NCBI GenBank assembly: GCA_030770425.1
Contig: JASJFT010000158.1
Location: 1-64,000, forward strand
Length of the DNA: 64,000 bases
Direction of reading: 5' to 3'
DNA from: Darksidea phi
Taxonomy: Eukaryota; Ascomycota; Dothideomycetes; Pleosporales; Lentitheciaceae
Positions 10,465-21,078 of the stretch are shown in pieces. Under the pieces are notes generated by a model, which was not told the DNA's origin, did not search any database, and was given only the letters and a program-made list of their open reading frames with translations. Numbering within the stretch: position 1 is the first letter of the stretch; each line of letters starts with the position of its first letter. A program made the position numbers and the translations under genes.

Positions 10465-11847
10465 CTAAGCAAGAACATCCAGCTCAGCCACAAGCATGAA
10501 CTGAACACCAAGGTCGCGAAACCTTGCCGTTAACGAATCGACATCGCCCTGGGATTCGTTGGTGGATTCTTCAAAAGAAGACAACGCTCCATCCTGGAAC
10601 TGAATGACGAGCTCCCGTAGGTGTGGAAGCGATTGGGCGCAATCTCTAACAAGACGCCAAAGGGCGGATAAAACATAGAAGCTGTACACTGGAGGATCAT
10701 CCCAGAGGTACGAATACATGATCGTCAAATGTTCTACTGCCGGCGGGGCGAAGGATGAGATGGGAGGCGGCTCGAAAGCGGCCCCCTGGTACGTGTACCT
10801 ATCGGGGAAGAAAAGGTTGCAAAGTCTTGCTTCCTTCAGAGCAGTGAGACGAGGAAGACTACTGAATTGAATCGTGGGAGGGTGAGGTGGGTAGATTTCG
10901 ATGGTGGGCAGCACAAGCCATAGTGTCTGGAGTGTCTCCTTGTGCTTCACGATACTAGGCAGTAGATCTTCGAAAGGCTCATTGAGGATCACCGTTAAAT
11001 AAGCCCAGTGACATTTGAACTGTACCAGGTCGTCGCATAATTGGAGAATCCGATCAATGTCATTGAAAGCGGACATAACCTCGGTCAGGTCAAGGTGTCG
11101 AAGATTAGCATATGGGCGCCATACGGGTGATGTGCGTCCAAAAACGAGTCCCGAGGCGCGAAACTGGCTCAACTTAGGTGCAGCGCTCATTTCGTAAAAG
11201 ATGGTGGAGAAATCGGCCGCATCTGGATCCATAGCGTACTGATAGTCGGTATTGGTTTGCAACGCTAACGTGTGTAATTTTAAGAATCCATGGCCAGCAA
11301 TGTCCCATCGAAGCAAGGAATCCGGTAAAAGGTGCTTCCAAAGGGATATGTCGATTGACTCGATAGACACAACGCAGAGTTGTTGTATGTTTGGCGACAA
11401 GCGGATGATGATAGCTAACTTGACGAAATATTCGGGAACAATATCGTCGGCATCGTGAAAATCCATGTCATGGAGCAGGTCGTTACCCAAATAGTCGCTT
11501 AGCCGATTCTCGACGTACTCAATGTAACTCCCCAGCTCTTTTCGCGCCGTGACTACAGTAAAGAAGGAGCGTAGTAGCCCGATGCCATGCAACGTCGTAG
11601 AACCAACAAAGGAGGAATAGAGAACGGGCGTGGTGATCCGATTCAGCCTTCGAGATGTCAGGCAAAGCGAGTATAATCCAGCTTGGCGAGTTCTATTTTC
11701 TCGCTGGCGGGCTTTTTCGCGTGACTTGTGTCGGAACGCTTGAGACTGTGGCTCATCGGAGCGGAGGGCTTTACAGTTCGAGACAATGTGAAGGATGAGC
11801 TCGTCTGGAAGGCCAAGTAGGCCGATTGACGGATTTGGGGGTTCCAT
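10465..11847 (-). CDS. F-box protein
   Basis: A single-exon gene of 460 residues starting at a clear ATG. The N-terminus (GLLGLPDELILHIVSNC) is an F-box, the motif that binds Skp1 in SCF ubiquitin ligases. A CLTSRRLNRITTPVLYSS segment follows, as is usual in filamentous fungal F-box proteins, where the first helix pair is separated by a charged insert (here residues 30-55). The rest is Leu-rich with irregular repeat-like segments, probably the substrate-recognition part. The substrate cannot be predicted. It is one of five F-box-type loci in the window. Confidence 0.8.
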   Translation of the reverse strand: MEPPNPSIGLLGLPDELILHIVSNCKALRSDEPQSQAFRHKSREKARQRENRTRQAGLYSLCLTSRRLNRITTPVLYSSFVGSTTLHGIGLLRSFFTVVTARKELGSYIEYVENRLSDYLGNDLLHDMDFHDADDIVPEYFVKLAIIIRLSPNIQQLCVVSIESIDISLWKHLLPDSLLRWDIAGHGFLKLHTLALQTNTDYQYAMDPDAADFSTIFYEMSAAPKLSQFRASGLVFGRTSPVWRPYANLRHLDLTEVMSAFNDIDRILQLCDDLVQFKCHWAYLTVILNEPFEDLLPSIVKHKETLQTLWLVLPTIEIYPPHPPTIQFSSLPRLTALKEARLCNLFFPDRYTYQGAAFEPPPISSFAPPAVEHLTIMYSYLWDDPPVYSFYVLSALWRLVRDCAQSLPHLRELVIQFQDGALSSFEESTNESQGDVDSLTARFRDLGVQFMLVAELDVLA

Positions 11848-12109
11848 TAGGTGCAGCTCAGAGGTCGCGGAGATGTTTGTTGCGGGATGGATGAGAGAGA
11901 AGCAAAGTAGAACTCATATCATCGCTGGAAGTGGTGGAGGTGGCGGATATGACTAGTCCTCGTTAGGCTAGCGTACGCCATCGGATAAGGGCGGTACTAG
12001 CACAGTAGAGCAACGTCGTTCTTTGCGACGTGGGACTGTTATATACATGGAACAATTCCACAAGCTACATATATATGTGACGAAATAAAATTCAAAGAAC
12101 GGGGTTTAA

Positions 12110-12659
12110 TTACAAGATCTTCCGAACCTTACCCGTCTCGACCTCGTACACCCAGCCGGACACCTTCACGCCCTCCTCAACCGCCTTGCTCTTCAGCCAC
12201 TCGACGTCCTCCTTGACCTTCTCCTCCAGCTCTAGAAATGGCAAAAAGTCCAAGTCCTCGACCTCCTTGGCCGCCGCCTCCCCTTTGTTCTTCTTCACGA
12301 TGCTATGCGCAGTATCATTGTCAAAGGTCAACATGCCGCACCCCGTGTGTTTGACCACCAGCACCTCGGTGGTACTAAGCAGCTGCTGCGAGATGACGAG
12401 CGAGCGGAAGGCGTCGCAGGTGGACCCCCCGGCGTTGCGAATAACGTGGGCGGCGCCAAGGGGGATGCCAAAGGCGGCGGCGGGATCGATGCGAGCGTCC
12501 ATGCAGGTCATTGTGAGGTCGTCAGTATCAGCATGGCATCAGGGTGCTCGACGTACAGACGACATAGTTCTGGCTGGGGCGTAGTGCGAGGTCGCCCTGG
12601 GTAAAGGACGATGCGTAGGCCTTGTTGCCCTCGACCAGGTTGTTCTCTCCTGTAGACAT
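12110..12659 (-). pseudogene. Beta-carbonic anhydrase with a lost splice acceptor
   Basis: The protein would interconvert CO2 and bicarbonate. Exon 1 (12659-12557) encodes MSTGENNLVEGNKAYASSF... and exon 2 (12510-12110) encodes the catalytic core. Together they give 167 residues, the normal size for the short beta class. Zinc ligands are visible as Cys37, His89 and Cys92, with the Asp39-Arg41 dyad in TCMDARID and the RNAGG motif. The intron (12556-12511, 46 nt) has a GTACGT donor and a CTGAC branch point, but ends in CACAA where CACAG is expected. With a G there, the junction would read NYVVLTCMDARID. No other AG lies between the donor and the core. Either the gene is disabled, a non-canonical acceptor is used, or the base is a sequence error. 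Everything else looks intact, so the change would be recent. Confidence 0.75.
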
Positions 12660-13026
12660 GATTATTTAATGTTATTGCTTATTGCTGGGTGTTCTGCGGT
12701 TGATCACGGCTAGGTTAGTACTGCAATGGCCTTCTACCGCTACATGTTTATCCTGCACCGCGACGGCAGCTCTTAGGATAGAACCGTTGTGGCATAGATG
12801 AGGTGATGGCAGGCTTTGATTACACCATTGGTGGCTCGGCCGAGACCGGAGCGGCGCTAACCGTTCCGGGACCGCCCGGCAACTCAGCAGCCACGATTCA
12901 GCCACGCTTTACCCCGCTGCAACCACGGCCACGGCCACTGACAGGACTCCCGTGAGCAACAACCACACCAACAGCAACACCACCAACAGCAATACCACCA
13001 ACAGCAACACCCACACCAACGCCATA
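12660..13026. other. Intergenic with a short AAC/ACC-rich repeat
   Basis: No gene is supported apart from the promoter side of the carbonic anhydrase. Its right part is the low-complexity stretch described next. Confidence 0.4.
12967..13011. repeat. Three 15-bp repeats (ACCAACAGCAACACC)
   Basis: Three consecutive 15-bp units, with one T for C difference in the middle unit, in a wider stretch (12955-13020) made almost only of A and C on the plus strand. If translated it gives Asn/Thr/Ser repeats directly ahead of the F-box remnant. Confidence 0.85.
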
Positions 13027-13307
13027 ATGAGTCTCGCTGATTTCCATCTCGGGGCTAATCTTAGCGACCTCACCAACAAGCTGATCCTCGACGTCCTGGG
13101 CTACCCTCTACCCATCCGCGGCTTCCTCTGCTCTCAGAACCCGAAGCTGAGCGGCAAGCGGAGAATACGAGACGGATAAAGGCCCTCTACGGCCTTGCTT
13201 CGACAAGCCGGAGGCTGAACGCCCTGTCCACGCCTTTGCTCTACCAATCGCTCATTAGGTGGAGCGGCCGGCAGGGGAACGATGATGACCCACAATTCTA
13301 CTTGTAG
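13027..13307 (+). pseudogene. F-box gene remnant
   Basis: From the ATG at 13027 the frame reads LSDLTNKLILDVLGY, an F-box-like helix, then runs into a stop at about 13177. A second frame opens just before that stop and reads RIKALYGLASTSRRLNAL followed by STPLLYQSLIRW, which is the segment that normally follows an F-box, ending at the TAG at 13305. The two halves are in different frames and no intron consensus joins them. I read this as a frameshifted and truncated F-box gene. The alternative is an unrecognised short intron. Confidence 0.5.
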
Positions 13308-14062
13308 CCCCTGTCCTGCGATGTCCTCAAAAAGAAATGATTTCCCCCCTTTTTCGTGTCCGCGACTCTGCCCTCATCACCCAGCACACCGTGATGGCAA
13401 GGCCGAGATAGCATGCTCAACCCCGAGTTTCGCAAACTCGCGTAGCATTGTCGCTAACGTATTTGTTCCGCGCCGGCAAGAACCGCATCCGAACCGACGC
13501 CCATGTCCCGGCTACTTGGTACGGGCATCTGTTCGTTTCCCAGACCCGGGGTTCGATAATCTGCTTCAAAGCGGGTCGAATGCTGGTTGCTTCTGGACTT
13601 TGAGAGCCCGACTCGAACTGGGTTGAGCAACTCCTATAGAGCGTTCGTCCATTCGCCACATCCTGCGAAGCGATTGCGACCGCAAGCAAGTACCAACCCT
13701 GAAATTTTCTCGTGGCGCGAGGGATGTAGCGTTCGGTGGCTTGCGCCGTTCAGGAACAAGATCCGACTCCTTGGTGACCGTGCCATTCCGGGGTTCGTAG
13801 CACGGCCCGCGCTGCTTCTGTGCCGCAATTTTACATACCTACAAGTTGTCGCTCGACGCGCAAGTTCAGCAAATCACAATGCTTGCATGGTAGTACGCAC
13901 GTGGGCGTCGTTTCGCGGTAAGCCTGGAAATCGTCTTGCTTTGATTGCAGGGAACTTTTAGGGCATTTCGATCCTTGCCAACCCAGCACAGCATATCGGA
14001 GTATTTAAGTATGGGGACTCTGCGCCATCGTGTCGCTGGTGTGCAGCTTCCGATCCTTTAAG
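13308..14062. other. Intergenic, upstream of the GMC oxidoreductase
   Basis: About 750 bases with no recognisable gene. Open frames on both strands overlap each other and have no family features. The right end holds the promoter of the GMC gene. Confidence 0.4.
14002..14009 (+). promoter_or_regulatory. TATA-like element of the GMC gene
   Basis: TATTTAAG lies about 60 bases ahead of the ATG at 14063, a usual spacing for highly expressed secreted enzymes in ascomycetes. Confidence 0.45.
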
Positions 14063-16034
14063 ATGGCACAAACACTTACGCTCGCTCTTGGTTTTCTGTC
14101 AGCCGTTCAGGCGCTACCAGCTTGGAAGGAGGCTGTAGTCAAGCGGGGAGCCGCCGATGTGTCGAAGGAGTACGACTACATCATAGGCAAGTTCTCTTGC
14201 CGCCTATCGATCGGATGCATGCTAACACAGAGCAGTCGGTGGCGGAACAGCTGGAACCACGGTGGCTGATCGCCTCTCTGAAGACGGCAAGAGTAAGCTT
14301 CCCGCCCCTCCTCTTGCCTAGTACTTGCTAATCAATGAGTTAGGGTCTGTTCTTGTAGTCGAGTACGGTCCCCTCGCCCAGGATGATTCGTTCATGCCCT
14401 TGTACAACGTCCCGGCGGCCCAGTTCCTTTACAACCTCACGTCGGTGCCTCAGGTCAATGTGAACAACCGGACATTCCCCGTGGCAAACGGAGCTGTCGT
14501 CGGCGGTGGCTCCACAGTCAACGGACAGTTCTTTGATCGTGGCAGTGCGGAAGACTACGATAACTGGGCCAAGTTTTCGGGCAACAAGGGCTGGGACTGG
14601 AAAGGACTTTACCCCTACTTCCAGAAGAGCTCTGCTCTTGCCCCGCCAACGGAGGCAATGAAGAAGTGGGGTATTACATATGACCCCAAGGCCTACAGTA
14701 GCACTGGACCCATCGTGGGTGCGTATCCTGATTACCAATTTGCTACCCAGAAGACCTCATGGGACGCTTGGGTCGAAAAGGGCAACATCCCGGTACAGAA
14801 GGAACACGCGGATGGGCATGCCTACGGTATCTTTTGGATTCCTACCGCCATGGACCCTGCACGGGCCTACAACCGAAGTTTCGCAGGACTTGGCCACTAC
14901 ATGAAAGTTCAGCCGCGCAAGAATTACCACTTGCTGACTCTACACCGTGTTACGAAGGTCAACTTTGAGAAGAAGAACGGCAAGCAAAATGCAGTTAGCG
15001 TCGACATTAAGGAGCGATACGGTGCATCAACCTTCAAAGTCAAGGCGAAGCGAGAGATTATCCTCTCTGCCTCCGCTACACGTACCCCAGCTCTCCTCCA
15101 GTACTCCGGGATTGGCCCGAAGAAGGTTCTTGACGCGGCCAAGGTCAAGACCCTGGTCGACCTCCCCGGCGTAGGATGGAATCTCCAGGATCACTCTTTC
15201 GCGCTCAGCCTGTACAATTTTACCACTGACTCTTCGTTCCCTAAGCCAACTACTATCGCAAGCAACGCCACATACAAGGCGGAGGCGTATGAATTATTCA
15301 AGAAGACCAACGGAGGCCCATACACTGCTTCCGTTACCGTTAGTGGTGCTTTCTTGCCCCCTAGTGTCTTTGCCGGCAAGCAGTTCGATGCGCTTGTCAA
15401 GGAAATCGCCAACCAAAAGCCCGAAGCTTACCTCCCCGCGGACACCCCCAAAGAGCTCATCAAAGGCTACAGCAAGCAGAAGAAAATCCTACTCGCATCC
15501 TTCAAGTCGAAGACCAACGCCTGGCTCGAGCACCCCTTCACGGGCAAGGGATGGGGCATGTGCATTCTGCTCAAGCCCTTTTCCCGTGGTTCCATCAAAA
15601 TCAACCCCGCCGATCCTTCCGGCGAGCCCATCGTCGACTACCGCCTCTTCTCCAACCCGATCGATCTCAAGATGCACGTCCGCATGCAGACGTACATTCG
15701 CAAACACTTCCTCGAGTCTAAGGCCTTCAAGAAGCTTACTGTCGTCGAGCAGGACCCTGCTCCTGGCGCCGTCACCACCGATGCAGGCTGGGAGGACTGG
15801 CTGCTCAACCAAAACAAGCTCTTCGCGTCGAACGGACACAGTGTTGGTACCGCCGCTATGCTGCCGCGCAATGAGGGCGGTGTCGTCGATAACCAATTGA
15901 GAGTATATGGTACCACCGGTCTCAGTATTGCTGATTGCAGTATCATTCCACTGGTGCCTGGAACGCATACGCAGACCACTGCTTATGCTATTGGTGAGAA
16001 GGCTGCCGATCTCATCAAGGCTAGGAATAAGTAA
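14063..16034 (+). CDS. Secreted GMC-family FAD oxidoreductase
   Basis: A glucose-methanol-choline oxidoreductase. Three exons (14063-14186, 14236-14292, 14344-16034) give 623 residues. The first intron uses a GC donor (GCAAGT) with a normal CAG acceptor; this restores the FAD-binding motif VGGGTAGT at residue 42 onwards, and no GT alternative does. The second intron is 51 nt with GTAAGC. Residues 1-17 (MAQTLTLALGFLSAVQA) are a signal peptide, so the enzyme is extracellular or wall-bound. Catalytic histidines are seen at about His559 (SNGHSVGT) and His602 (GTHTQTT), and the C-terminal GMC signature AYAIGEKAADLI is intact. Members include aryl-alcohol oxidases and glucose dehydrogenases; the substrate cannot be read from sequence. 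The gene looks functional. Confidence 0.9.
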
Positions 16035-16954
16035 GGTTTTGCTCGATTTGGTTATCGAATGAGTGGCAGCCATCGCGTCGTCAAACTCGCGGAAGAACCC
16101 AAAAAGGTGATACAAAGGTATTCCGTCCCGAATACCTTGAAACGCAGCTTGATGTCGCTGTGTTTTCTGCACGTAACATGGGTCTTTGCTCAATATTATT
16201 AGAACCTAGTTCAGGCTGGTTTATTCCGCCGCCTATTCCATGTATATACCTTTTTTCGTTGTGTAAAACTTCACCAGACTTCATGAATACCAGCCAGATT
16301 CCTCCGTCGTCTTCGTGCGAGCAGATGTGGTGGATGAGGGTTGTACTCGGATCGATCGGATTTAGGTAGGCGGAGATAAGGGAGGGGCACACGATTGAAT
16401 GGACGTCAGCACTTGAGCGCAGTCATCAGCGTGGACGTATAGTCAGGGTCTGAGTGGTATGCCCAAGATCCAATATGCATCGATGGTGAATGCATGGCTG
16501 TTGCATCTTTGCTTCTTTGCTGCGAGTTATGCTTCGTTAGGGAAGTAGAGTGGTGCCGTAAGAGTATAATTAAGCCCTAGACTGCTTTGGGAATAGCGAG
16601 ATCCTCTCATCCGGACGACCAGTGATTACTTTTAGACATGGGACGATGACCTTTAATGGCTCCATATTTGACTACGCATGTTTACAAATGGCTGGGAAAA
16701 GTACGCTTTGGGTGTATATGCCTCGGCCGACTGACTGTTGAGCTGACGTGTATATGTAGGTACGGTAGCTCGCTGTATATCGGTAGTATTTCTCGGCAAG
16801 AGCTCTGAAGCAATCCTAAGGCCTATATAATTGGCCAACATCCGCATAAACCTTCACGGCTCCACGACTACGCTCTCATCCAAAATCACTCCAACATATC
16901 GCATTGAGCCATCTCCGTGAAGTTTGAACCCTGTTTACTTCCCAGGGGTCCATC
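16035..16954. other. Intergenic; holds one copy of a 26-bp dispersed repeat
   Basis: No gene seen. At 16054-16079, right after the GMC stop codon, is a 26-bp sequence that recurs with one mismatch at 33331-33356. A TATATAA element at 16824-16830 lies about 125 bases ahead of the esterase gene. Confidence 0.5.
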
Positions 16955-18037
16955 ATGTGCGATTTCTCCCAATACGGCGGCCCGTCTGAGGAATGGCTTG
17001 CAGTCGAAAAGACGCTGCCAGCAATGTCCATTGACATCAACACCGACCCAATCGCATTCAAAAAACTATCCAATACGGCGCGCGAGGAGATGTCTGCGCA
17101 GGCAATGCAAGCACTCGCACCGCAAGTACGCATGGCAACATACAACATCCCTACGCGCGACGGCTCGGCTATCCAAGCGCGCAGCTACCGCTCTATCTCT
17201 CTACCCGAAGATACAAAGCTACCGGTATACCTGTACTTCCACGGCGGCGGCTTCATGACCGGGACCTTAGACAGCGAGGACGGAGCATGCGCCGCCCTCG
17301 CCATCAAGATCCCCATCGTAGTACTAAACATTAACTACCGGCACACTCCCGAGCACCCTTTCCCAACCGCATGGCACGATTCTCAAGACGCCTTCGCCTG
17401 GCTCCACAAAAGCACGTCCCTCCTCCACATCGACCCCTCCAAGGTCGTAGTCGGCGGCGTCTCCGCAGGCGGCCAACTCACTGCAAGTCTCGTGCTCGAA
17501 AAACACCTCGGAAAGAGTGCGGTCATGGCGGGACTACCCGAAATCGCCGGCCAGATATTGATCATTCCCACCGTCGCAGCCCTATCATCGTATGCCTCAG
17601 GCCCACTCACTAAAATGGCCAGCCCAGAAATAAGCTCTCTCAAGGAAAACGAAAACGCGCCCTTGCTCCCCCGCAAATCAATCGATTTCTTCATGCACCA
17701 CCTTGCCGCGCCTAATCCCGCGCCCGACAGCGATACTAAACTCAACCAGGTGAACGCCACGACAGAGCAAGTCGCCGGACTGCCACCTACCGTGTTTGGC
17801 ATCGCGGGCATGGATCCGCTAAGAGATGAGGGCTTGTTATATGCGAAGTTACTGGCGGAGGCGGGGGTGCCGACGGATGTGAGGTTGTTCAAGGGCGTGC
17901 CGCATGGGGTGAGGAAGTTTGGAGATCGGCTGAGTGCGAGTCGAGAGTGGGATCGCGCGGTGGAGGAGGGGATTATGTGGGTTTTGGGGAGGCCGGCGGC
18001 CAGTGGAAGGTTTGATGTTAAAGTTGTTTGTGAGTAG
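16955..18037 (+). CDS. Alpha/beta hydrolase, HSL-type esterase/lipase
   Basis: A single-exon gene of 360 residues. It has the hormone-sensitive-lipase family (esterase family IV) layout: oxyanion motif HGGG at residues 96-99, nucleophile Ser170 in GGVSAGG, acid Asp287 in GMDPLRDEG and His317 in GVPHG. There is no signal peptide or membrane segment, so a cytosolic carboxylesterase acting on short acyl or aryl esters is likely; the substrate is not predictable. The gene follows the GMC oxidoreductase on the same strand about 900 bases downstream. The last third is more GC-skewed than the rest, but the frame and length are normal. Confidence 0.9.
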   Translation: MCDFSQYGGPSEEWLAVEKTLPAMSIDINTDPIAFKKLSNTAREEMSAQAMQALAPQVRMATYNIPTRDGSAIQARSYRSISLPEDTKLPVYLYFHGGGFMTGTLDSEDGACAALAIKIPIVVLNINYRHTPEHPFPTAWHDSQDAFAWLHKSTSLLHIDPSKVVVGGVSAGGQLTASLVLEKHLGKSAVMAGLPEIAGQILIIPTVAALSSYASGPLTKMASPEISSLKENENAPLLPRKSIDFFMHHLAAPNPAPDSDTKLNQVNATTEQVAGLPPTVFGIAGMDPLRDEGLLYAKLLAEAGVPTDVRLFKGVPHGVRKFGDRLSASREWDRAVEEGIMWVLGRPAASGRFDVKVVCE

Positions 18038-18133
18038 GAAGGGTGGCTAGGGAGGTTGGAGGTTGAGTGATGGCAGTACATGAGCTAGACGTGAGTCATA
18101 CCAAAACGATGTATGTTAGTGGATACTATTCTA

Positions 18134-18836
18134 TTAACGATATTGATAACAACGAAGTAGTTTAAAGTATTCCGGATAGGTGTCATAGCACGTAAGCGTT
18201 AACCAGAGTAATGGTGATATATAAGCTAGCCGTAAGTTGCACCATATCAACATATACTTATAAATACCGACGGCGTCAACGTGGGGCCCGTCGCCAGAGG
18301 ACATAGTGGTCACGTCTTCGAGGGTGTTGGAAGCTAAAGCTAAAACTAGGGCAAGTAGAGGCCGTTCCGGGCTATCGACAACACTAATTTCCCAATAAAG
18401 GCAGTCGAGCTGACTGCGTTGCGATAGCGCGGAGTTGCCCCCAATTGGTGGAGCGTCATTCGGTAAGCCGCCAGCTATCGGAACCATATTCGACGGCCGA
18501 AGGTAAAAAGAAATCCTGATAAGAGCTGGAGACTGCTGCGTAGACGCACTTGAGGTGCCGTTGCAACGTTGGCCGTGCAATGGTGGCGCGGAGATAGCAA
18601 GCAAGACGATGAGCTGACCGGCCTGGTTCTAGCACGAGAGTGGAGTATAAAAATGGCTCAAATATGATCCGAAGTCCCTTGCAGGTCAAGCATAGGGAGT
18701 GTAGAGTCTCTAGACATTGTTGATTCTCGTCTCGGCGTGTTCGGGGACTGCTAACTTCGTGTCCGAATGTCGAATCGGGCTGCATGTAGTTAGCTATTTC
18801 GAGCATTAAGTCATCTGGGAGGTGGTAGAGACGCAT
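18134..18836 (-). pseudogene. Truncated F-box gene
   Basis: From the ATG at 18836 the frame begins MRLYHLPDDLMLEIANYMQ, a typical F-box, followed by a charged insert and SLCLTCKGLRIIFEPFLYST, the usual second half. It stops at 18456 after only 126 residues, whereas relatives run to 400-500. A different frame downstream (to 18134) contains an SQLDCLYWEISVV segment that looks like the continuation of such a protein. A frameshift near 18470 with 3' decay is the simplest reading. A short F-box-only protein is the alternative. Confidence 0.5.
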
Positions 18837-19135
18837 AGTTCCAGCAAGTATGGGACGTTGCGCGGTGGCAGATGACGAGGGACGTGGCGTAAAGCTGAGA
18901 AATGCGCCAAAGGACGCTAGCGCTAAGAGTAGATTAGGTTAAATTATGTCATCCCAACCCCCCCACTACACCATAGTAGCAAAAAAAAGTCCTAAAATAC
19001 AATATTCGTTTGAGTCACCGATATGGTAAGGGCGTCACAAAGCTAGATACTAAATTTCGGGGATTGCTCTCGGATTTTTGTATATTTGCCGATTTTTCCC
19101 GCTGTATCCTGCAAATCGATGCTGACTGTCCAATT
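18837..19135. other. Intergenic left of the YYF cluster
   Basis: About 300 bases, AT-rich in the middle, with no gene recognised. It separates the truncated F-box gene from the first member of the unknown family. Confidence 0.4.
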
Positions 19136-19975
19136 TTACGTTCGAATTCCACCACGTCCCTGTCCTGGCGCCCTCGATACGATGGGCATTCGAGCCAGCT
19201 TCTGAAAACTCTTACATGCCGCCTTCAAATCCTCCACGAAACATTTACCGACGGCGAACTTGGGATCCTCTATGACGCCCTCGTTGTGCGCAAGTAAGAA
19301 GTAATACTTGCACAATGTCTTCAGGGTTTGCGTCTGTTTAAATGTCAAAGGAGCCAATAGTTCCCCTAGCAGCCTGCCAAACGGCGCCACTGGCTGGAAG
19401 CGATACAGCTCAACAAGATCGTATGCGATGGTCCGGTAGCCTTCAGCGAGTTGTATGCTGTGCACAAGCTTCATTGGCCGGTTACCGTTCATTGGTAATC
19501 CCTTCAAGTCAAAGCAGACGTAAACAACTTCGTTCTGATGGCGAGCGACCGCTAGGCGGTAAGTCCACAGATCAGCTAAAGACGTTTGAGCGGAAAACTC
19601 GACAGGCACCCTAGGGATCGCCTCTAACAGATACTTGGGAATACCTAGCTGCGTGAGGAGCTCTTGCAGCGATATTGAGTGCTGGATCCAGGTCGGAACA
19701 CCGACTTGTACTATGCCGCCTGACCTTGGCGGTTGAACAGGTTGAAGGCTCAAATTGCGCAATGCTATCGAGCCGACGACATCCTCGGATTGCGTCGGTG
19801 ATCCTATCCTGGAAGCATTCTCCCGGGAAATTGGAAATTGGTAAAGATAAGAACCGAGGGTATTCCATGGCCCTCCGGCCCCCTGGTGGGTGTTTGCAGG
19901 TCTGGCTTGCTGTCCTCCGATCGCTTCCTCTATAACGGTCCCTGACGGTAGACGACCAGAGGTCGATGGCTGCAC
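19136..19975 (-). pseudogene. YYF-family domain A2, continuation of A1
   Basis: An open frame of 279 codons without a usable ATG: it begins with GTG, and the next Met is internal to the domain. It contains the full family pattern: an N-terminal LQELLTQLGIPKYLLEAIP segment, the strand motif NEVVYVCFDL, and the helix LCKYYFLLAHNEG followed by CFVEDLKAACKSF. It is in the same frame as A1 (20045-20684), separated by a TGA at 20045-20047. The pair therefore looks like one former two-domain gene, the same arrangement as the G-F gene at 29395-32561. I found no intron that removes the stop. The family is unknown to me. A separate gene with an upstream exon cannot be excluded. Confidence 0.45.
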
Positions 19976-20044
19976 AGGAAATACACGACTCGCCTTTTCA
20001 TGATGCGTTTCTTGTCGACCGTTGCTATTGCCGAAAATCCTTGT

Positions 20045-20684
20045 TCAGCGACTGGTGCATTGGCGGCGGGCAATGGAGCAATAAGAGCGCTCTGATTCCG
20101 TTCCGCAGGAAGCAGACATGGTCTTCAGCACCGCCACCATGGTGTCCTCAAAGACAGGCCACTTCATCACCATGTCGCTGATGCCGGCCATGAGAAAATA
20201 GTACAGAACCACAGCGCTCATCAACGATGTAGCACTATCAGATGCTGCTTCAACCCTAGTGTCGTCATAAGATTCCAGTGACCGGAACGGTGGCAACAAA
20301 CGCTCTCGCTGCGTCAGCAGCTCCCTCGCCTGAATCCGCACGATCTCCCTCAGTTCTCCGACCGTCTCTTCGCACATAAGCATGACTGCTGGCCCGACAT
20401 TTTCATCCATAGCTACATATGCCCATACTTCCATTAGACGAGTGCCGCCAAGCTTATAGTGTCCGAGAAACATAGTGGGCCTCGGCTTGCCCGATTGTCG
20501 GTGTTACGTTACGAAAATTCATGTTTATGAGGAGAGGGAACGTCGCTAGCATCAGGCAGTCCTTGTCCGCCCAACATTTCGCGTTGACGCCGTTCAGGAA
20601 TTCTTGCCAATGATCCGGGATGGGTCTGAGGCGAAGATGTGATAGTGTGCTGAGTCCTATGCGGTGGAAGGTTCCAGTTGCCAT
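20045..20684 (-). pseudogene. YYF-family domain A1, frameshifted
   Basis: Starts at an ATG (20684) and reads MATGTFHRIGLSTLSHL through MNFRNVTPTIGQAEAHY, then meets a stop at 20454. The domain continues in another frame from about 20473 with MFLGHYKLGG, the strand motif LMEVWAYVAM and the helix VVLYYFLMAGISD. Member B shows the two parts as one uninterrupted protein (FLGYRKQ, AEIWAY, VVLYYALVAGFSD), so a one-base shift near 20470 is inferred. A second stop at 20045 cuts it from A2. A1 is the closest relative of B in the window: both have VVLYY, two residues, AG, SD, and then KW ahead of a Phe. Confidence 0.55.
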
Positions 20685-21078
20685 TTTGAGCGATGGTAGG
20701 AGATTTTCGGCGAACCGAGAAAGGGCATTGACTGTATCCGGGCTGACTTTTGTACCCCGCGTGTAGTGCTATGGATATAGCTTGAGTTTCACAGCAACTC
20801 GTTACGTGGTGAGACGCGCTTGGGCTAACTGTGATCCTTTCACTGTCGCGCTTTCACATTCGCGGTCTGATGGCAGCTTAGCCCCCTCCTATGTGCTGGA
20901 ACTACAGTTGACCCACACAGTTTGCTAGTACTAACATGCCCAGGGTGCCTCAAGTGTTATCCCAGCAAGATCTGTACATAACAAACAACACCGGGCACAG
21001 AACGAAACTCAGTACATCAAGCTCAGATTCAATGACCCAGAATTGCAGCATCCCCACCAGGAACCTTCCCACCAACTC
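20685..21078. other. Intergenic between YYF members A and B
   Basis: No gene seen. It would hold the promoter of A1 and the 3' end of B, both on the minus strand. Confidence 0.4.

Noticed and set aside
13587..13961. 124-codon plus-strand frame before the GMC gene
   Set aside because: Basic, irregular composition and competing frames on the other strand; no start context or family resemblance.
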